Assembly (NCBI GenBank): GCA_963715575.1
Contig: OY970250.1
Location: 1,178,001 to 1,242,000 of the forward strand
Reading direction: 5' to 3'
Length of the DNA: 64,000 bases
Source of the DNA: AC-32 sp963715575
GTDB taxonomy: Bacteria; Actinomycetota; Thermoleophilia; Gaiellales; Gaiellaceae
In this document: piece by piece, positions 26,808 to 38,766 of the stretch
Layout of the letters: each line of letters starts with the position of its first letter
Numbering within the stretch: position 1 is the first letter of the stretch
Made by a program: the position numbers and the translations under genes
Notes under the pieces: model-generated
Database searches by the model: none
What the model was told of the DNA's origin: nothing
The model's input: the letters and a program-made list of their open reading frames with translations, nothing else

Positions 26808-27149
26808 GCCGCCGCCTTGGCGAGGATCTCGTCGACGCGCTCGCCGAGCCAGTCGAAGCCGCGCGTGTCCACGGCCTCGGCCAGGCCCGGGCGCACGACG
26901 AGCACGTAGTCCTGGTCCTGCGGCAGGTCCGCCAGGCGGGCACGGCAAGGCCTCGCGCAGCTGGCGCTTCATCTTGTTGCGCACGACCGCCGCGCCGACC
27001 GCCTTCGGCACCGCGAGGCCGAGGCGGGGACCGTCGCCGTCCTCGCGCGCGAACCAGTAGAGGACGAGGAAGCGCGTCGAGACAGAGCGGCCGTGGCGAT
27101 AGACGGCGTCGAAGTCGCGCGAGCGCGAGAGACGGTGGCGGCGTTGCAC
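26804..27149 (-). CDS. rnpA: Ribonuclease P protein component (frameshifted in this sequence)
   Basis: The protein subunit of RNase P, which processes tRNA 5' ends. The sequence begins RRHRLSRSRDFDAVYRHG, with the RNR-like signature in VVRNKMKRQLREA. The remaining part (RLADLPQDQDYVLVVRPG, DWLGERVDEIL) is in another frame. The length is 3n+1; one extra base in the GGG run at 26938-26940 explains it. I chose the GTG at 27147-27149 because translation upstream would overlap the rpmH stop and add an unconserved piece. It lies 17 bases after rpmH. Confidence 0.86.
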
Positions 27150-27166
27150 GCGCGTGTCCAGCGGGG

Positions 27167-27301
27167 TCAGGCCGACAGGCGCTTGCGGCCCTTCGCGCGG
27201 CGCCGCTTGAGGATCGCGCGGCCGGCCCGGGTGGACATCCGGGCGCGGAAGCCGTGGCTGCGCTTCCGCCGGCGCACGTTGGGCTGGTAGGTCCGCTTCA
27301 T
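27167..27301 (-). CDS. rpmH: 50S ribosomal protein L34
   Basis: A 44-residue, Arg/Lys-rich protein ([19 protein letters not shown]), the exact length and sequence pattern of bacterial L34. ATG at 27299-27301. It heads the minus-strand operon rpmH-rnpA-yidD-yidC-khpB-rsmG-parA-parB, the classical layout on one side of the origin. Confidence 0.98.
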   Translation of the reverse strand: MKRTYQPNVRRRKRSHGFRARMSTRAGRAILKRRRAKGRKRLSA

Positions 27302-27351
27302 ACGTCGAATGAGGGAAGAAGAACCGCCCGTGTCCCGGGCGGCGCGGAGCC

Positions 27352-27357
27352 AGTATA
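27352..27357 (-). promoter_or_regulatory. Probable -10 element of the rpmH operon promoter
   Basis: TATACT on the minus strand (5 of 6 with TATAAT), about 50 bases upstream of the rpmH start. The place of the -35 element overlaps the DnaA-box-like TTCTCCACA at 27377-27385, so DnaA binding could compete with polymerase. No good -35 match is visible. Confidence 0.5.
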
Positions 27358-27558
27358 GCGAGGCGCCAGGTGGTGGTTCTCCACAGGCCGGAGGGCGCAC
27401 AAGCGGGGGCCGAACCGTGGGGCGAGTGCGCGGCGGACCGGTGCAAGCGTCGCCTCGACCGGCAGCATCGTCCACACCTGTGGACGGAGGTGTGGAGGGC
27501 ATGCATTTCCCTGCAAATTGCGACTTTTTCTTCCACGCGAACTCGTCCGAGGAGGGCG

Positions 27559-27587
27559 TTGTGAGGCCGCCCTCACGCTGCTATGCT
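27559..27587 (+). promoter_or_regulatory. Probable dnaA promoter with inverted repeat in the spacer
   Basis: TTGTGA (27559-27564), a 17-base spacer and TATGCT (27582-27587) match a sigma-70 type promoter, with a start expected about 35 bases before the dnaA GTG. A perfect 6-bp inverted repeat, GTGAGG/CCTCAC (27561-27566 and 27571-27576), lies across the -35 element and spacer and could be an operator. Confidence 0.55.
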
Positions 27588-27628
27588 CGCCGCTCGCCAG
27601 TTCCCCGACAAGGAGTGCGTCCGGCGGC

Positions 27629-28978
27629 GTGGAGCCCTCAATCGAGCTGACTGCGGAAGGCCTGTGGAGCGAAGTATCAAGTCGGCTCAGAGGCGCCCTT
27701 AACGAAACGACGTACCGCACGTGGTTCGACCACGTGGAGGGACTCGAGCTGAACGACGACGAGTTCGCGCTCGCCGTCCCGAACGACTTCACGCGCGACT
27801 GGATCGAGGGCCATTTCCTCGGCCTGATCAGCGCTGCCGTGCGCGACGCGACCGGACGCGAGCGGCGGATCCAGCTCGCGGTCACCGAGACCAAGGGCGG
27901 GGAGCGAAACGAGACCGTCGAGGCGCAGTCGCGCGAGCCGCTAGGCGTCGGCTGGAATCCGAAGTACACCTTCGACTCGTTCGTGATCGGCTCTTCGAAC
28001 CGCTTCGCGCACGCGGCCGCGCTCGCCGTCGCCGAGGCGCCTGCGCAGGCCTACAACCCGCTCTTCATCTACGGCGGCACCGGGCTCGGCAAGACGCACC
28101 TGCTGCAGGCGGTCGCGCAGTACGTCAGCGAGCACCCGGGCGAGCTCTCGGTGCGCTACGTCACGAGCGAGACCTTCATGAACGACTTCATCAACTCGCT
28201 GCGCGACAAGCGGATCGAGGGCTTCAAGCAGCGCTACCGCACCTACGACCTGCTCCTGATCGACGACATCCAGTTCTTCGAGCACAAGGAGCGGATCCAG
28301 GAGGAGTTCTTCCACACGTTCAACACGCTCTACGAGGCCGGCAGGCAGATCGTGATCTCCTCCGACCGGCCGCCGCGCGACATCTCGACGCTCGAGGAGC
28401 GGCTGCGCTCGCGCTTCGAGTGGGGGCTGATCACCGACATCCAGCCGCCCGATCTCGAGACGCGGATCGCGATCCTGCGCAAGAAGGTCAAGACCGACGG
28501 CATCCACATCTCCGACCCGAAGGTGCTCGACGTTCATCGCCGGCCGCATCTCGACGAACATCCGCGAGCTCGAGGGCGCGCTCACGCGCGTCGTCGCGTT
28601 CTCCTCGCTGACCGGCCGGCCGATGACCGATGGAGCCTGGCCCAGGACGTGCTCAAGGACGTCTTCCCCCAGGGCGAGGTGCCGCAGGTCTCGATCGAGC
28701 GGATCCAGGAGCTCGTCTCCGACCGCTTCGGCCTCTCGCTGGACGAGCTCTGCGGCGACAAGCGCTCGCAGAACATCGTCTACCCGCGGCAGGTGGCGAT
28801 GTACCTCTCGCGCGAGCTGACCGACTCCTCGCTACCGAAGATCGGCAAGCAGTTCGGCGGGCGCGACCACACGACGGTCATCCACGCGACCTCGAAGATC
28901 GCGCGCCTGATCCGCGAGGACCGGTCTGTGTACAACCTCGTGCAAGAGTTGACCAAGCGCATCAAGCAGGTGCAGTGA
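27629..28978 (+). CDS. dnaA: Chromosomal replication initiator DnaA (two compensating frameshifts)
   Basis: A 449-residue initiator. Domain I ([21 protein letters not shown]) is joined by a short linker to the AAA+ domain with Walker [12 protein letters not shown], Walker [11 protein letters not shown] and the arginine-finger region [13 protein letters not shown]. Domain IV ends with [15 protein letters not shown], the DnaA-box-binding signature. Between 28532 (one extra G) and about 28630 (one base lost) the reading frame is shifted; the correct frame there gives [20 protein letters not shown], which is conserved. The start is GTG 27629, with AAGGAG at 27610-27615. Confidence 0.93.
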   Translation: MEPSIELTAEGLWSEVSSRLRGALNETTYRTWFDHVEGLELNDDEFALAVPNDFTRDWIEGHFLGLISAAVRDATGRERRIQLAVTETKGGERNETVEAQSREPLGVGWNPKYTFDSFVIGSSNRFAHAAALAVAEAPAQAYNPLFIYGGTGLGKTHLLQAVAQYVSEHPGELSVRYVTSETFMNDFINSLRDKRIEGFKQRYRTYDLLLIDDIQFFEHKERIQEEFFHTFNTLYEAGRQIVISSDRPPRDISTLEERLRSRFEWGLITDIQPPDLETRIAILRKKVKTDGIHISDPKVLDVHRRPHLDEHPRARGRAHARRRVLLADRPADDRWSLAQDVLKDVFPQGEVPQVSIERIQELVSDRFGLSLDELCGDKRSQNIVYPRQVAMYLSRELTDSSLPKIGKQFGGRDHTTVIHATSKIARLIREDRSVYNLVQELTKRIKQVQ

Positions 28979-29167
28979 ATCTGTGGATGCAGCACGACGG
29001 CGGCCGCGGCCCTGTAGACAACCGCGTTTCCTCCCCAGTTGCCGCCCACAGCGCAAACCCGCTTCCGGAGCCGGAACGAGGCGTCATCCCCGTCCTCCAC
29101 ACTCCCTATGACTACGACAAAGGAATTTCATAAATGATGGAAACAGAAGCTGTGGTCGGCACAGGGA
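28979..29167. other. dnaA-dnaN intergenic region, candidate oriC
   Basis: A 189-base gap, the usual oriC position in Actinomycetota. DnaA-box-like 9-mers at 7 of 9: TGTGGATGC (28982, reverse), TGTAGACAA (29013, reverse) and TCCTCCACA (29093). An AT-rich stretch at 29111-29145, just before dnaN, is the best candidate for the unwinding element in an otherwise very GC-rich region. The low box number may partly reflect the poor local sequence quality. Confidence 0.55.
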
Positions 29168-30264
29168 ATGACGGTCACCTGCCCTCGTGACGAGCTGACC
29201 CGCGCGCTCGGGATCGTCTCGCGCGGGGTCTCGACGCGGACGACCGTCCAGATCCTCGCCGGCATCTTGCTGCGCACCGCCGGCGGCAAGCTGCGAGCTC
29301 GCGGCAACCGACATGGAGCTGTCGCTGCGAGCGTCGTTGACGTCGCAGGCGCGACGAGGGCGCGGTCGTCGTGCCGGGACGGCTGCTGCTCGACATCGCG
29401 CGCCTGCTCCCCGCCGCGGAGGTGGCGATCGAGCACAGCCCGAGGAAGCGGCCGTCGAGGTCCGTTCCGGATCGGCGACCTACCGGCTGCACACCTACAA
29501 CGCGGAGGACTTCCCGCGGCTGCCCGAGGCCGAAGTGGGCGAGCGGCACGAGGTCGACCGCGAGACGGTGCTGACACGATCGCGCGGGTCAGCCGCTCGG
29601 CTTCGCGTGACGAGTCGCGTCCGGTGCTGACAGGCGTGCTCGTGCGCTTCGAGCCGGGACAGCTGGTGATGGCCGCGACCGACTCCTACCGGCTCTCGGT
29701 CAAGGAGACCGCGGTCGAGGGCACGGTGCCGGAGCTCGAGGCGATCGTGCCGGCCCGCGCGCTCGGCGAGCTCGCGCGGATCGCGCAGGAAGGCGAGAAG
29801 ATCGAGCTCGGCGTGCACGAGAACCAGGTGATCTTCGCGACCGGCGACGCGCTGGCTGACCACGCGCCGCATCGACGGCCAGTTCCCGAACTACAAGCAG
29901 CTGCTGCCGGAGGCCTTCGAGCACGAGCTGGCCCTGCCGCGAGAGGAGCTGCTGGACGTCGTTCGCCGCGTCGTCGGTGATGGCCCAGCGTAACTCGCCG
30001 CTGCGGCTCCGCTTCGCCGAGGGCGAGCTGACCGTCTCCGCGCAGACGCAGGACGTCGGCGAGGCGCGGGAGTCGCTGCCGGTCGCCTTCACCGGCGAGC
30101 CGCTCGAGATCGGCTTCAACGCCGAGTTCCTGCGCGACGGGATCGAGTCGGTGCTCGGCGACGAGCTGCGGCTGAAGCTGATCAGCCCGCTGCGGCCGGC
30201 GGTGATCCAGGGCGAGAGCGACGACTTCTCGTACTTGATCATGCCGATCCGGCTCGCCGGCTGA
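29168..30264 (+). CDS. dnaN: DNA polymerase III sliding clamp (six frameshifts in this sequence)
   Basis: The beta clamp, about 364 residues after correction. In-frame blocks in order: VTCPRDELTRALGIVSRGVS, LAATDMELSLRASL, PGRLLLDIARLLPAAEVAIE, SGSATYRLHTYNAEDFPRLP, ESRPVLTGVLVRFEPG with ATDSYRLSVKE, TTRRIDGQFPNYKQLLPE, and a C-terminal block ending in SYLIMPIRLAG. Frame changes occur near 29293, 29350, 29438, 29572, 29854 and 29973 (four extra and two missing bases). All three clamp subdomains are recognisable, so the gene is surely essential and intact in the cell. ATG 29168 follows an ACAGGGA ribosome site. Confidence 0.9.
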
Positions 30265-30265
30265 G

Positions 30266-31335
30266 CTGATCGTCAGCGCGGTCGCTCTCAGGGACTTCCG
30301 CTCGTACTCGAAGCTGGACCTGGAGCTCGAGCCGGGCCTCGTGCTCGTGGTCGGTCCCAACGGGGCCGGCAAGACGAACCTGCTCGAGTCGCTGCACGTC
30401 GGCACGCAGGGCTTCTCGCCGCGGACGCGGGCCGATGCGCAGCTGGTCCGCTTCGGGCGGCGAGGCGGCGCGGGTCGCCCTGCGCGGCTCGCGGGCCGGC
30501 GTGCCCTTGGAGCTCGAGGTGACGCTGCGAGCTCGGGAGCGGCAAGCGGGCGACGCTGAACGGAGCGCGGCTGCGCGCGGCCGAGCAGCTGCGCGGCGAG
30601 GTCGACGACGCTCGTCTTCACGCCGGACCGGCTGGTCGTGGTCAAGGGCGGGCCCGCCGCGCGCCGGGCGTACTTCGACCGCGTGCTCGGGCGGCTGGCG
30701 CCGAGCAGGGCCGGCCTCTCCGCCGAGTACGGGGCTGCGGTCGGGCAGCGAAACGCTGCGCTCCGGCGGGTCGCGCAGGGCGCCTCCTCGCGGGAGGCGC
30801 TGGCCCCCTGGAACGAGCAGGTGAGCACGCTGGGCGCGGAGCTCGTCGCTGGCCGGCACGAGACCGTGGCCGCGCTGCAGCCCGGCTTCGCCGAGCGGGC
30901 CGAGGAGCTGGGGCTGCCGGAGGCCGAGCTGCGCTACGAGGGTGAGCCGCCGAGCGGCGAGGAGCTCGAGCGGCGACTCGAGCGCGACCTCGAGCGCGGC
31001 GCGACCGGCGCCGGCCCGCACCTCGACGACCTGGGCGTGCTCTCGGCCGGCCGCGACCTGCGCACCTTCGGCTCGCAGGGCGAGCAGCGTCTGGCGGTGC
31101 TCGCGCTGCTGCTCGGCGAGGCCGAGCTGCTGGAGGAACGCCGCGGCACGCGCCCGCTGCTCCTGCTCGACGACGTCCTTTCGGAGCTCGACCCGGAGCG
31201 CCGGCGGATCCTGGCCGACCGGGTCCGTGTCTCCGGGCAGGCGCTCGTCACCAGCGCCAGCCGCAATGCGCTGCCGGGCGAGCCGGCCCAGACGCTCGAG
31301 GTCGCCCAGCGGGACGACGGCACGAGCGAGGTCAC

Positions 31336-31339
<4 letters not shown>
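30266..31339 (+). CDS. recF: DNA repair/replication ATPase RecF (three frameshifts in this sequence)
   Basis: An SMC-like ATPase of about 356 residues. It opens IVSAVALRDFRSYSKLDLEL and has Walker A GPNGAGKTNLLE, the signature region LAVLALLLGEAELL and Walker B LLLLDDVLSELDPERR. Extra single bases near 30458, 30535 and 30604 shift the frame; the total length is still a multiple of three. No ATG, GTG or TTG exists at the expected start; CTG 30266, just after the dnaN stop, is the only in-frame candidate, though a base error there is possible. It loads RecA at gaps. Coupled to DUF721 by GTGA. Confidence 0.88.
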
Positions 31340-34231
<2,892 letters not shown>

Positions 34232-34234
34232 GAC

Positions 34235-36748
34235 GTGGCGACCGTAGAACCACTAGGGCCGGGCCGGATCGAGCCGCGCGAGCTCGAGCAGGAGATGCGC
34301 TCGAGCTTCCTCGACTACGCGATGAGCGTGATCGTCGCGCGGGCGCTGCCGGACGTGCGCGACGGGCTGAAGCCGGTGCACCGGCGCGTGCTCTACGCCA
34401 TGCACGAGGCCGGCCTGCAGCCGAACCGCGCCCGGCTCAAGTGCGCCCGCGTGGTCGGCGACGTGATGGGCTCCTACCACCCGCACGGCGACCAGGCGAT
34501 CTACGACACGCTCGTCCGCCTCGCCCAGCCCTTCTCGATGCGCTACCCGCTCGTCGACGGCCAGGGCAACTTCGGGAACATCGACGGCTACCCGGCCGCC
34601 GCGATGCGCTACACGGAGTGCCGGCTCACGCGCCTGGCCACCGAGATGCTGCGCGACATCGACGCTGACACCGTCGACTTCAAGCCGAACTACGACGAGT
34701 CGCGCCGCGAGCCCGAGGTGCTGCCCGCGCGCCTGCCGAACCTGCTGCTGAACGGTTCGGCCGGGATCGCGGTCGGAATGGCGACCAACATGCCGCCGCA
34801 CAACCTGGGCGAGGTCGTGGACGCGCTGGTGGCGATGATCGACGAGCCGACGATCGACGTCGACCGGCTGACCAAGCACATCAAGGGCCCGGACTTCCCG
34901 ACCGGCGCGATCATCCTCGGCCGCGAGGGGATCCGCGAGGCGTATCGCTCGGGCCGCGGCCGGATCGTGATGCGGGCGCGCAGCCACATCGAGGAGCTGC
35001 GCGGCGGCCGCACGGCGATAGTCGTCAGCGAGCTGCCCTACGGCGTCAGGAAGGGCGGCGACGAGGGCGTGATCAAGAAGATCGCCGACCTCGTCAACGA
35101 CAAGGTCATCCCCGAGGTGCACGACGTCAAGGATCTCTCCGACAAGTCGGGGATGCGCATCCAGATCGAGCTCAAGCGCGACGCGATCCCGCAGGTCGTC
35201 CAGAACAAGATCTTCAAGCACACGTCGCTGCAGACGACCTTCGGCTACAACGCGGTCGCGCTGGTCGACGGCGTCCCGAGGACGCTGCCCCTGCGCGACC
35301 TGCTCTTCCACTACCTCGACTTCCAGCGCGAGGTCGTCACCCGCCGCTCGAAGTTCGAGCTGCGCAAGGCCGAAGCCCGCGCGCACGTCCTGCAGGGCTA
35401 CCTGACCGCGCTCGACAACCTCGACGCCGTCATCGCGCTGATCCGCGGCTCGGCCGACCCGGATGCCGCGCGCGCCGGCCTGATTGAGACCTTCGAGCTC
35501 TCCGAGATCCAGGCCCAGGCGATCCTCGACCTGCGCCTCCAGCGCCTCACGGGCCTCGAGCGCAAGCGGATCGAGGACGAGTTCGCCGACCTGCAGGAGC
35601 GGATCGCCGAGCTGCGCGCGCTCCTCGGCGACGAGACGAAGATCGACGGGCTGATCCGCGAGGAGCTGCTCGAGCTCAAGCAGGTCTACGGCAAGGGCGA
35701 CGACCGCCGCACCGAGATCGTGGCCGCCGAGGGCGAGCTCGAGCTCGAGGACCTGATCGCGGAAGAGGACATGGTGATCGCGATCACCCGCTCCGGCTAC
35801 GTCAAGCGGCTACCCGTCACCACCTACCGCGAGCAGCGCCGCGGCGGGATCGGCGTGATGGGCATGGACCTGAAGGACGAGGACTACATCGAGCACCTGT
35901 TCGTCGCCTCGACCCACGACTACCTGCTCTTCTTCACCTCGGTCGGCAAGATCTACCGCCTGAAGGTGCACGAGCTGCCGCTCGGGACGCGCCAGTCGAA
36001 GGGCCGCGCGATCGTCAACCTCCTGCCGTTCGCCCAGGGCGAGCAGGTGAAGGCGGTGATCGCGACGCGCGACTTCAAGGAGGCCGAGTACCTCGTGCTC
36101 GCGACAAAGAACGGGATCGTCAAGAAGACCCGCTTCGAGGAGTACAACACCCCGCTCAAGGCCGACGGGATCATCGCGATCAAGCTCCGCGAGGACGACG
36201 CGCTCGTGGACGTGCTCCACTCGAACGGCGGCGAGGACATCATCCTCGTCTCGCGCAAGGGCCAGGCGATCCGCTTCCACGAGGACCAGGCGCGGGCGAT
36301 GGGCCGCGCCACCTCGGGCGTCAAGGGCATGGGCCTGCGGAACGGCGACGAGGTGATCTCGGCCGGAATCGCCGACGACGAGCTCGACATGCTCGTCGTC
36401 ACCGACCAGGGCTACGGCAAGCGCACCCGCATGGCGGACTACCCGGTCAAGGGCCGCGGCGGGCTCGGCGTCAAGACCGTTCAGCTGACGGAGGCCCGCG
36501 GCCAGCTCGCCGGCGCGATGCCGGTGCGCGAGGGCTACCAGGTGATGCTGATCTCGAACGGCGGCACGGTCATCCGGATGCCGGTTGACGAGATCAAGCG
36601 CCTCGGCCGCTCGACCCAGGGCGTGATCGTGATGCGCCTGCGCGGCGACGAGCAGGTCTCCAGCATCGCGCTCGTGGCCGAGTCGGACGAGGAGACCGAC
36701 CCGGAGCCCGAGCCGGCACCTGCTGCAGATACCGGTAAGAACGAGTAA
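34235..36748 (+). CDS. gyrA: DNA gyrase subunit A
   Basis: An 837-residue subunit that cuts and rejoins DNA. The N-terminal region has [22 protein letters not shown]; the active-site Tyr is in [11 protein letters not shown]. The C-terminal beta-pinwheel carries a [11 protein letters not shown]yrA-box. In the quinolone region [10 protein letters not shown] the residue matching E. coli Ser83 is Gln, while Asp87 is kept. The tail is acidic. GTG 34235 lies three bases after the gyrB stop, so both subunits are co-translated. Confidence 0.96.
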   Translation: MATVEPLGPGRIEPRELEQEMRSSFLDYAMSVIVARALPDVRDGLKPVHRRVLYAMHEAGLQPNRARLKCARVVGDVMGSYHPHGDQAIYDTLVRLAQPFSMRYPLVDGQGNFGNIDGYPAAAMRYTECRLTRLATEMLRDIDADTVDFKPNYDESRREPEVLPARLPNLLLNGSAGIAVGMATNMPPHNLGEVVDALVAMIDEPTIDVDRLTKHIKGPDFPTGAIILGREGIREAYRSGRGRIVMRARSHIEELRGGRTAIVVSELPYGVRKGGDEGVIKKIADLVNDKVIPEVHDVKDLSDKSGMRIQIELKRDAIPQVVQNKIFKHTSLQTTFGYNAVALVDGVPRTLPLRDLLFHYLDFQREVVTRRSKFELRKAEARAHVLQGYLTALDNLDAVIALIRGSADPDAARAGLIETFELSEIQAQAILDLRLQRLTGLERKRIEDEFADLQERIAELRALLGDETKIDGLIREELLELKQVYGKGDDRRTEIVAAEGELELEDLIAEEDMVIAITRSGYVKRLPVTTYREQRRGGIGVMGMDLKDEDYIEHLFVASTHDYLLFFTSVGKIYRLKVHELPLGTRQSKGRAIVNLLPFAQGEQVKAVIATRDFKEAEYLVLATKNGIVKKTRFEEYNTPLKADGIIAIKLREDDALVDVLHSNGGEDIILVSRKGQAIRFHEDQARAMGRATSGVKGMGLRNGDEVISAGIADDELDMLVVTDQGYGKRTRMADYPVKGRGGLGVKTVQLTEARGQLAGAMPVREGYQVMLISNGGTVIRMPVDEIKRLGRSTQGVIVMRLRGDEQVSSIALVAESDEETDPEPEPAPAADTGKNE

Positions 36749-36762
36749 GTTCGCCGGTAGCT

Positions 36763-36792
36763 CTTCCATAACTGGAAGCAGGTCGCTATAAC
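36763..36792 (+). promoter_or_regulatory. Candidate promoter with operator-like inverted repeat
   Basis: CTTCCA/TGGAAG (36763-36768 and 36773-36778, 4-base loop) is a perfect inverted repeat, followed by TATAAC at 36787-36792, a good -10 element (5 of 6). A -35 element at normal spacing would fall inside the repeat. It stands 32 bases upstream of the MerR-like gene, so autoregulation is a plausible inference. Confidence 0.5.
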
Positions 36793-36823
36793 TTTCAAAA
36801 GAGAACCACGGCAGGAGCAGACG

Positions 36824-37126
36824 ATGGCGTACGACAAGGCAGCAGACTTCCTCGAGCCGATCGACCTGGCCGAGCATCTCGACAAGATCGAGCTCTACCT
36901 CGGTCAGGTGTGCCAGATCGCCGGCATCTCGAAGATGCAGCTCGACTACTGGACGAACAAGGCCCAGATCCCGACCAAGGGAAACAAGCAGCGGATCTAC
37001 GACATCGACGCGCTCGAGACCGTGATGTTGATCAAGCAGGCCAAGGACAAAGGCCTGAACCTGGGCGCGGCTATCGAGGCCGCTCGGCGCTTCCGCGAGA
37101 CGAACCGCGCAACCGAAGCTTCCTAG
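36824..37126 (+). CDS. Small MerR-like transcriptional regulator
   Basis: A 100-residue protein. After a 25-residue acidic leader comes a MerR winged helix: LGQVCQIAGISKMQLDYWTNKAQIPTKGNKQRIYDIDALETVMLIKQAKDKG in outline, then a short helix with no long coiled coil or ligand domain. ATG 36824 has GGCAGGAG upstream. It stands downstream of gyrA in its own transcription unit and shares its stop with galT (CTAG). Target genes are unknown. Confidence 0.85.
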   Translation: MAYDKAADFLEPIDLAEHLDKIELYLGQVCQIAGISKMQLDYWTNKAQIPTKGNKQRIYDIDALETVMLIKQAKDKGLNLGAAIEAARRFRETNRATEAS

Positions 37127-37989
37127 CGCCGCAGCTGCTCGGCCGCCTGCTCAGGCGGGATCGTGTTGACGAAGTAGCCCGCGCCGAGCTCCAGCGCGGC
37201 GAAGACGTTCAGCCGCGGCAGCAGCTCCAGGTGCCAGTGGCCGGACTCGTGCAGCCAGAGGTTCATCGGTCTCGGCGCGTCCTCGGCGAGGCGGCGGAGG
37301 ACCTCTGCGGCCAGGTCGAGGGCGGCGCCCAGCAGTGGGCCGTAGCCGTCCGCCTCGTGCTCGAGCGGCGCGATCAGGCACTCGTACGGTGCCCGCCCGG
37401 CGTAGGGGCAGAGGAGCACGAGCCCGTCGCGCTGCTCAACCACGCGCGAGCCGTCGGCGAGCTCGGCCTGGAGTGAGTCGCAGAGCGGGCAGCCGGCTCC
37501 GCGCTCGACGTGGGCGACCGGCGGCTCTGAGTCCAGCCAGACGAGCTGCGAGTGCGAGTGCTGCAGGCTCGCGCCGGCCGCCTGGCCCTCGTTGATCCCG
37601 GCGAAGAGCAGCTTGCCCGCCTCGCGCGCAGCCTCGGCTCGCAGGCGCCAGGCCTCGGCGACCAGCTCCAACTGCTCCAGGTCGAGCTCGGCGATCGAGC
37701 GCACGTGCTGCGGCGCGTTGACGACCACCTCCTGGTGCTCGAAGGCCGGGTACTTGTTGGGGACGACCCGCACCCGCCAGCCGGGCGTGTCCGGCGCCCG
37801 GTCGCGCGGCAGCGCGAGCAGCTCGGGCGGTGTTTGGTCCTCACGCCCCTCGCAAAACGGGCACGAGGCGAGCTGCTCGTCCGTGACCGGTTCGAGCTCT
37901 GCAGCACCGGCGCCCGGGCGGCTCGACCGTCCCGGCGCGACCGCGACGAGCCGGCCCGAGAGCGGGTCGACTCGCAGCTCTGCGCTCAG
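37123..37989 (-). CDS. galT: Galactose-1-phosphate uridylyltransferase-like HIT protein (CTG start proposed)
   Basis: A 288-residue protein of the GalT family (transfer of UMP between UDP-glucose and galactose-1-phosphate). The N-terminal zinc pair is CPFCEG; further motifs are [28 protein letters not shown] (catalytic HSH), CPLCDS, and the C-terminal [12 protein letters not shown]. The first ATG/GTG/TTG is at 37773, which would remove the N-terminal CxxC and the substrate loop. The frame is open and family-like up to a CTG at 37987-37989 that overlaps the slipin stop as CTGA, so I take CTG as start. A related sugar-1-phosphate activity is possible. Confidence 0.82.
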   Translation of the reverse strand: MSAELRVDPLSGRLVAVAPGRSSRPGAGAAELEPVTDEQLASCPFCEGREDQTPPELLALPRDRAPDTPGWRVRVVPNKYPAFEHQEVVVNAPQHVRSIAELDLEQLELVAEAWRLRAEAAREAGKLLFAGINEGQAAGASLQHSHSQLVWLDSEPPVAHVERGAGCPLCDSLQAELADGSRVVEQRDGLVLLCPYAGRAPYECLIAPLEHEADGYGPLLGAALDLAAEVLRRLAEDAPRPMNLWLHESGHWHLELLPRLNVFAALELGAGYFVNTIPPEQAAEQLRR

Positions 37990-38756
37990 GAGTCGGAGCC
38001 CTTGAGCCGCTCGAGGAACGGCGTAAGCAGGTCGATCGGCGCCGGGAAGACGATCGTCGTGGACTGCGAGGAGCCGAGCTCGACGAGCGTCTGCAGGTAG
38101 CGCAGCTGCAGGCCGATCGGGTGGTCCTCGATCACGAGCGCCGCGTCCTTCAGCCGCTCGGAGGCCTGGAACTCGCCCTCGGCCGCGATCACCTTGGCGC
38201 GCCGCTCGCGCTCGGCCTCCGCCTGCCGGGCCATCGCGCGCTGCATCCCCGACGGGATCTCGACGTCCTTGACCTCGACGATTGAGACCTTCACGCCCCA
38301 GGGCGCGGTCGCCTCGTCGATGATCTCCTGCAGGATCGAGTTGATCTTGTCGCGCTCGGAGAGCAGCTCGTCGAGCAGGTGCTGGCCGAGCACCGACCGC
38401 AGCGTCGTCTGCGCGATCTGCGAGGTGGCGACCATGAAGTTCTCGACCTGCACGATCGCGTTCTTCGGCTCGACGATCCGGAAGTAGGCGACCGCGTTCA
38501 CCCGCACGGGGACGTTGTCCTTGGTGATGACCTCCTGCGGCGGGATGTTCAGCGTGATCGTCCGCAGGTCGACCTTCACCATCCGGTCGACGATCGGGAT
38601 CAGCAGGAACAGGCCCGGGCCCTTCGGCTCCGCGAGCAGCCGGCCGAGGCGGAAGATGATCCCCCGCTCGTACTCGCGCGCGACCTTGATCGCCGAGATC
38701 AAGAAGAGCACGACCAGGAAGAGCAGGATTGCGACGAGGATCAGAGCCGCTGCCAT
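37986..38756 (-). CDS. SPFH/band 7 protein (slipin)
   Basis: A 256-residue membrane-associated protein. One N-terminal membrane helix (2-22) is followed by a band-7 domain with the slipin pattern ([39 protein letters not shown]) and a charged helix [20 protein letters not shown]. Such proteins form oligomeric rings in membrane microdomains. It is encoded 10 bases after the NfeD gene, the classical slipin-NfeD pair in which NfeD is thought to process or stabilise slipin. Confidence 0.93.
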   Translation of the reverse strand: MAAALILVAILLFLVVLFLISAIKVAREYERGIIFRLGRLLAEPKGPGLFLLIPIVDRMVKVDLRTITLNIPPQEVITKDNVPVRVNAVAYFRIVEPKNAIVQVENFMVATSQIAQTTLRSVLGQHLLDELLSERDKINSILQEIIDEATAPWGVKVSIVEVKDVEIPSGMQRAMARQAEAERERRAKVIAAEGEFQASERLKDAALVIEDHPIGLQLRYLQTLVELGSSQSTTIVFPAPIDLLTPFLERLKGSDS

Positions 38757-38766
38757 GACCGCGATC

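Larger units (their letters stand above)
27302..27628. other. rpmH-dnaA intergenic region with DnaA-box cluster
   Basis: A 327-base gene-free region between divergent rpmH and dnaA. DnaA-box-like 9-mers: TTCTCCACA at 27377 (8 of 9 with TTATCCACA), TCGTCCACA at 27468, TGTGGACGG (reverse) at 27479 and TGTGGAGGG (reverse) at 27491. A relatively AT-rich stretch with a run of five T lies at 27502-27536. It also holds the dnaA and rpmH promoters. It may be part of a bipartite origin or a DnaA-controlled promoter region. Confidence 0.6.

Noticed and set aside
28979..29167. A small protein gene between dnaA and dnaN
   Set aside because: No frame with a ribosome site and protein-like composition; the region has DnaA-box-like sites and AT-rich sequence instead.
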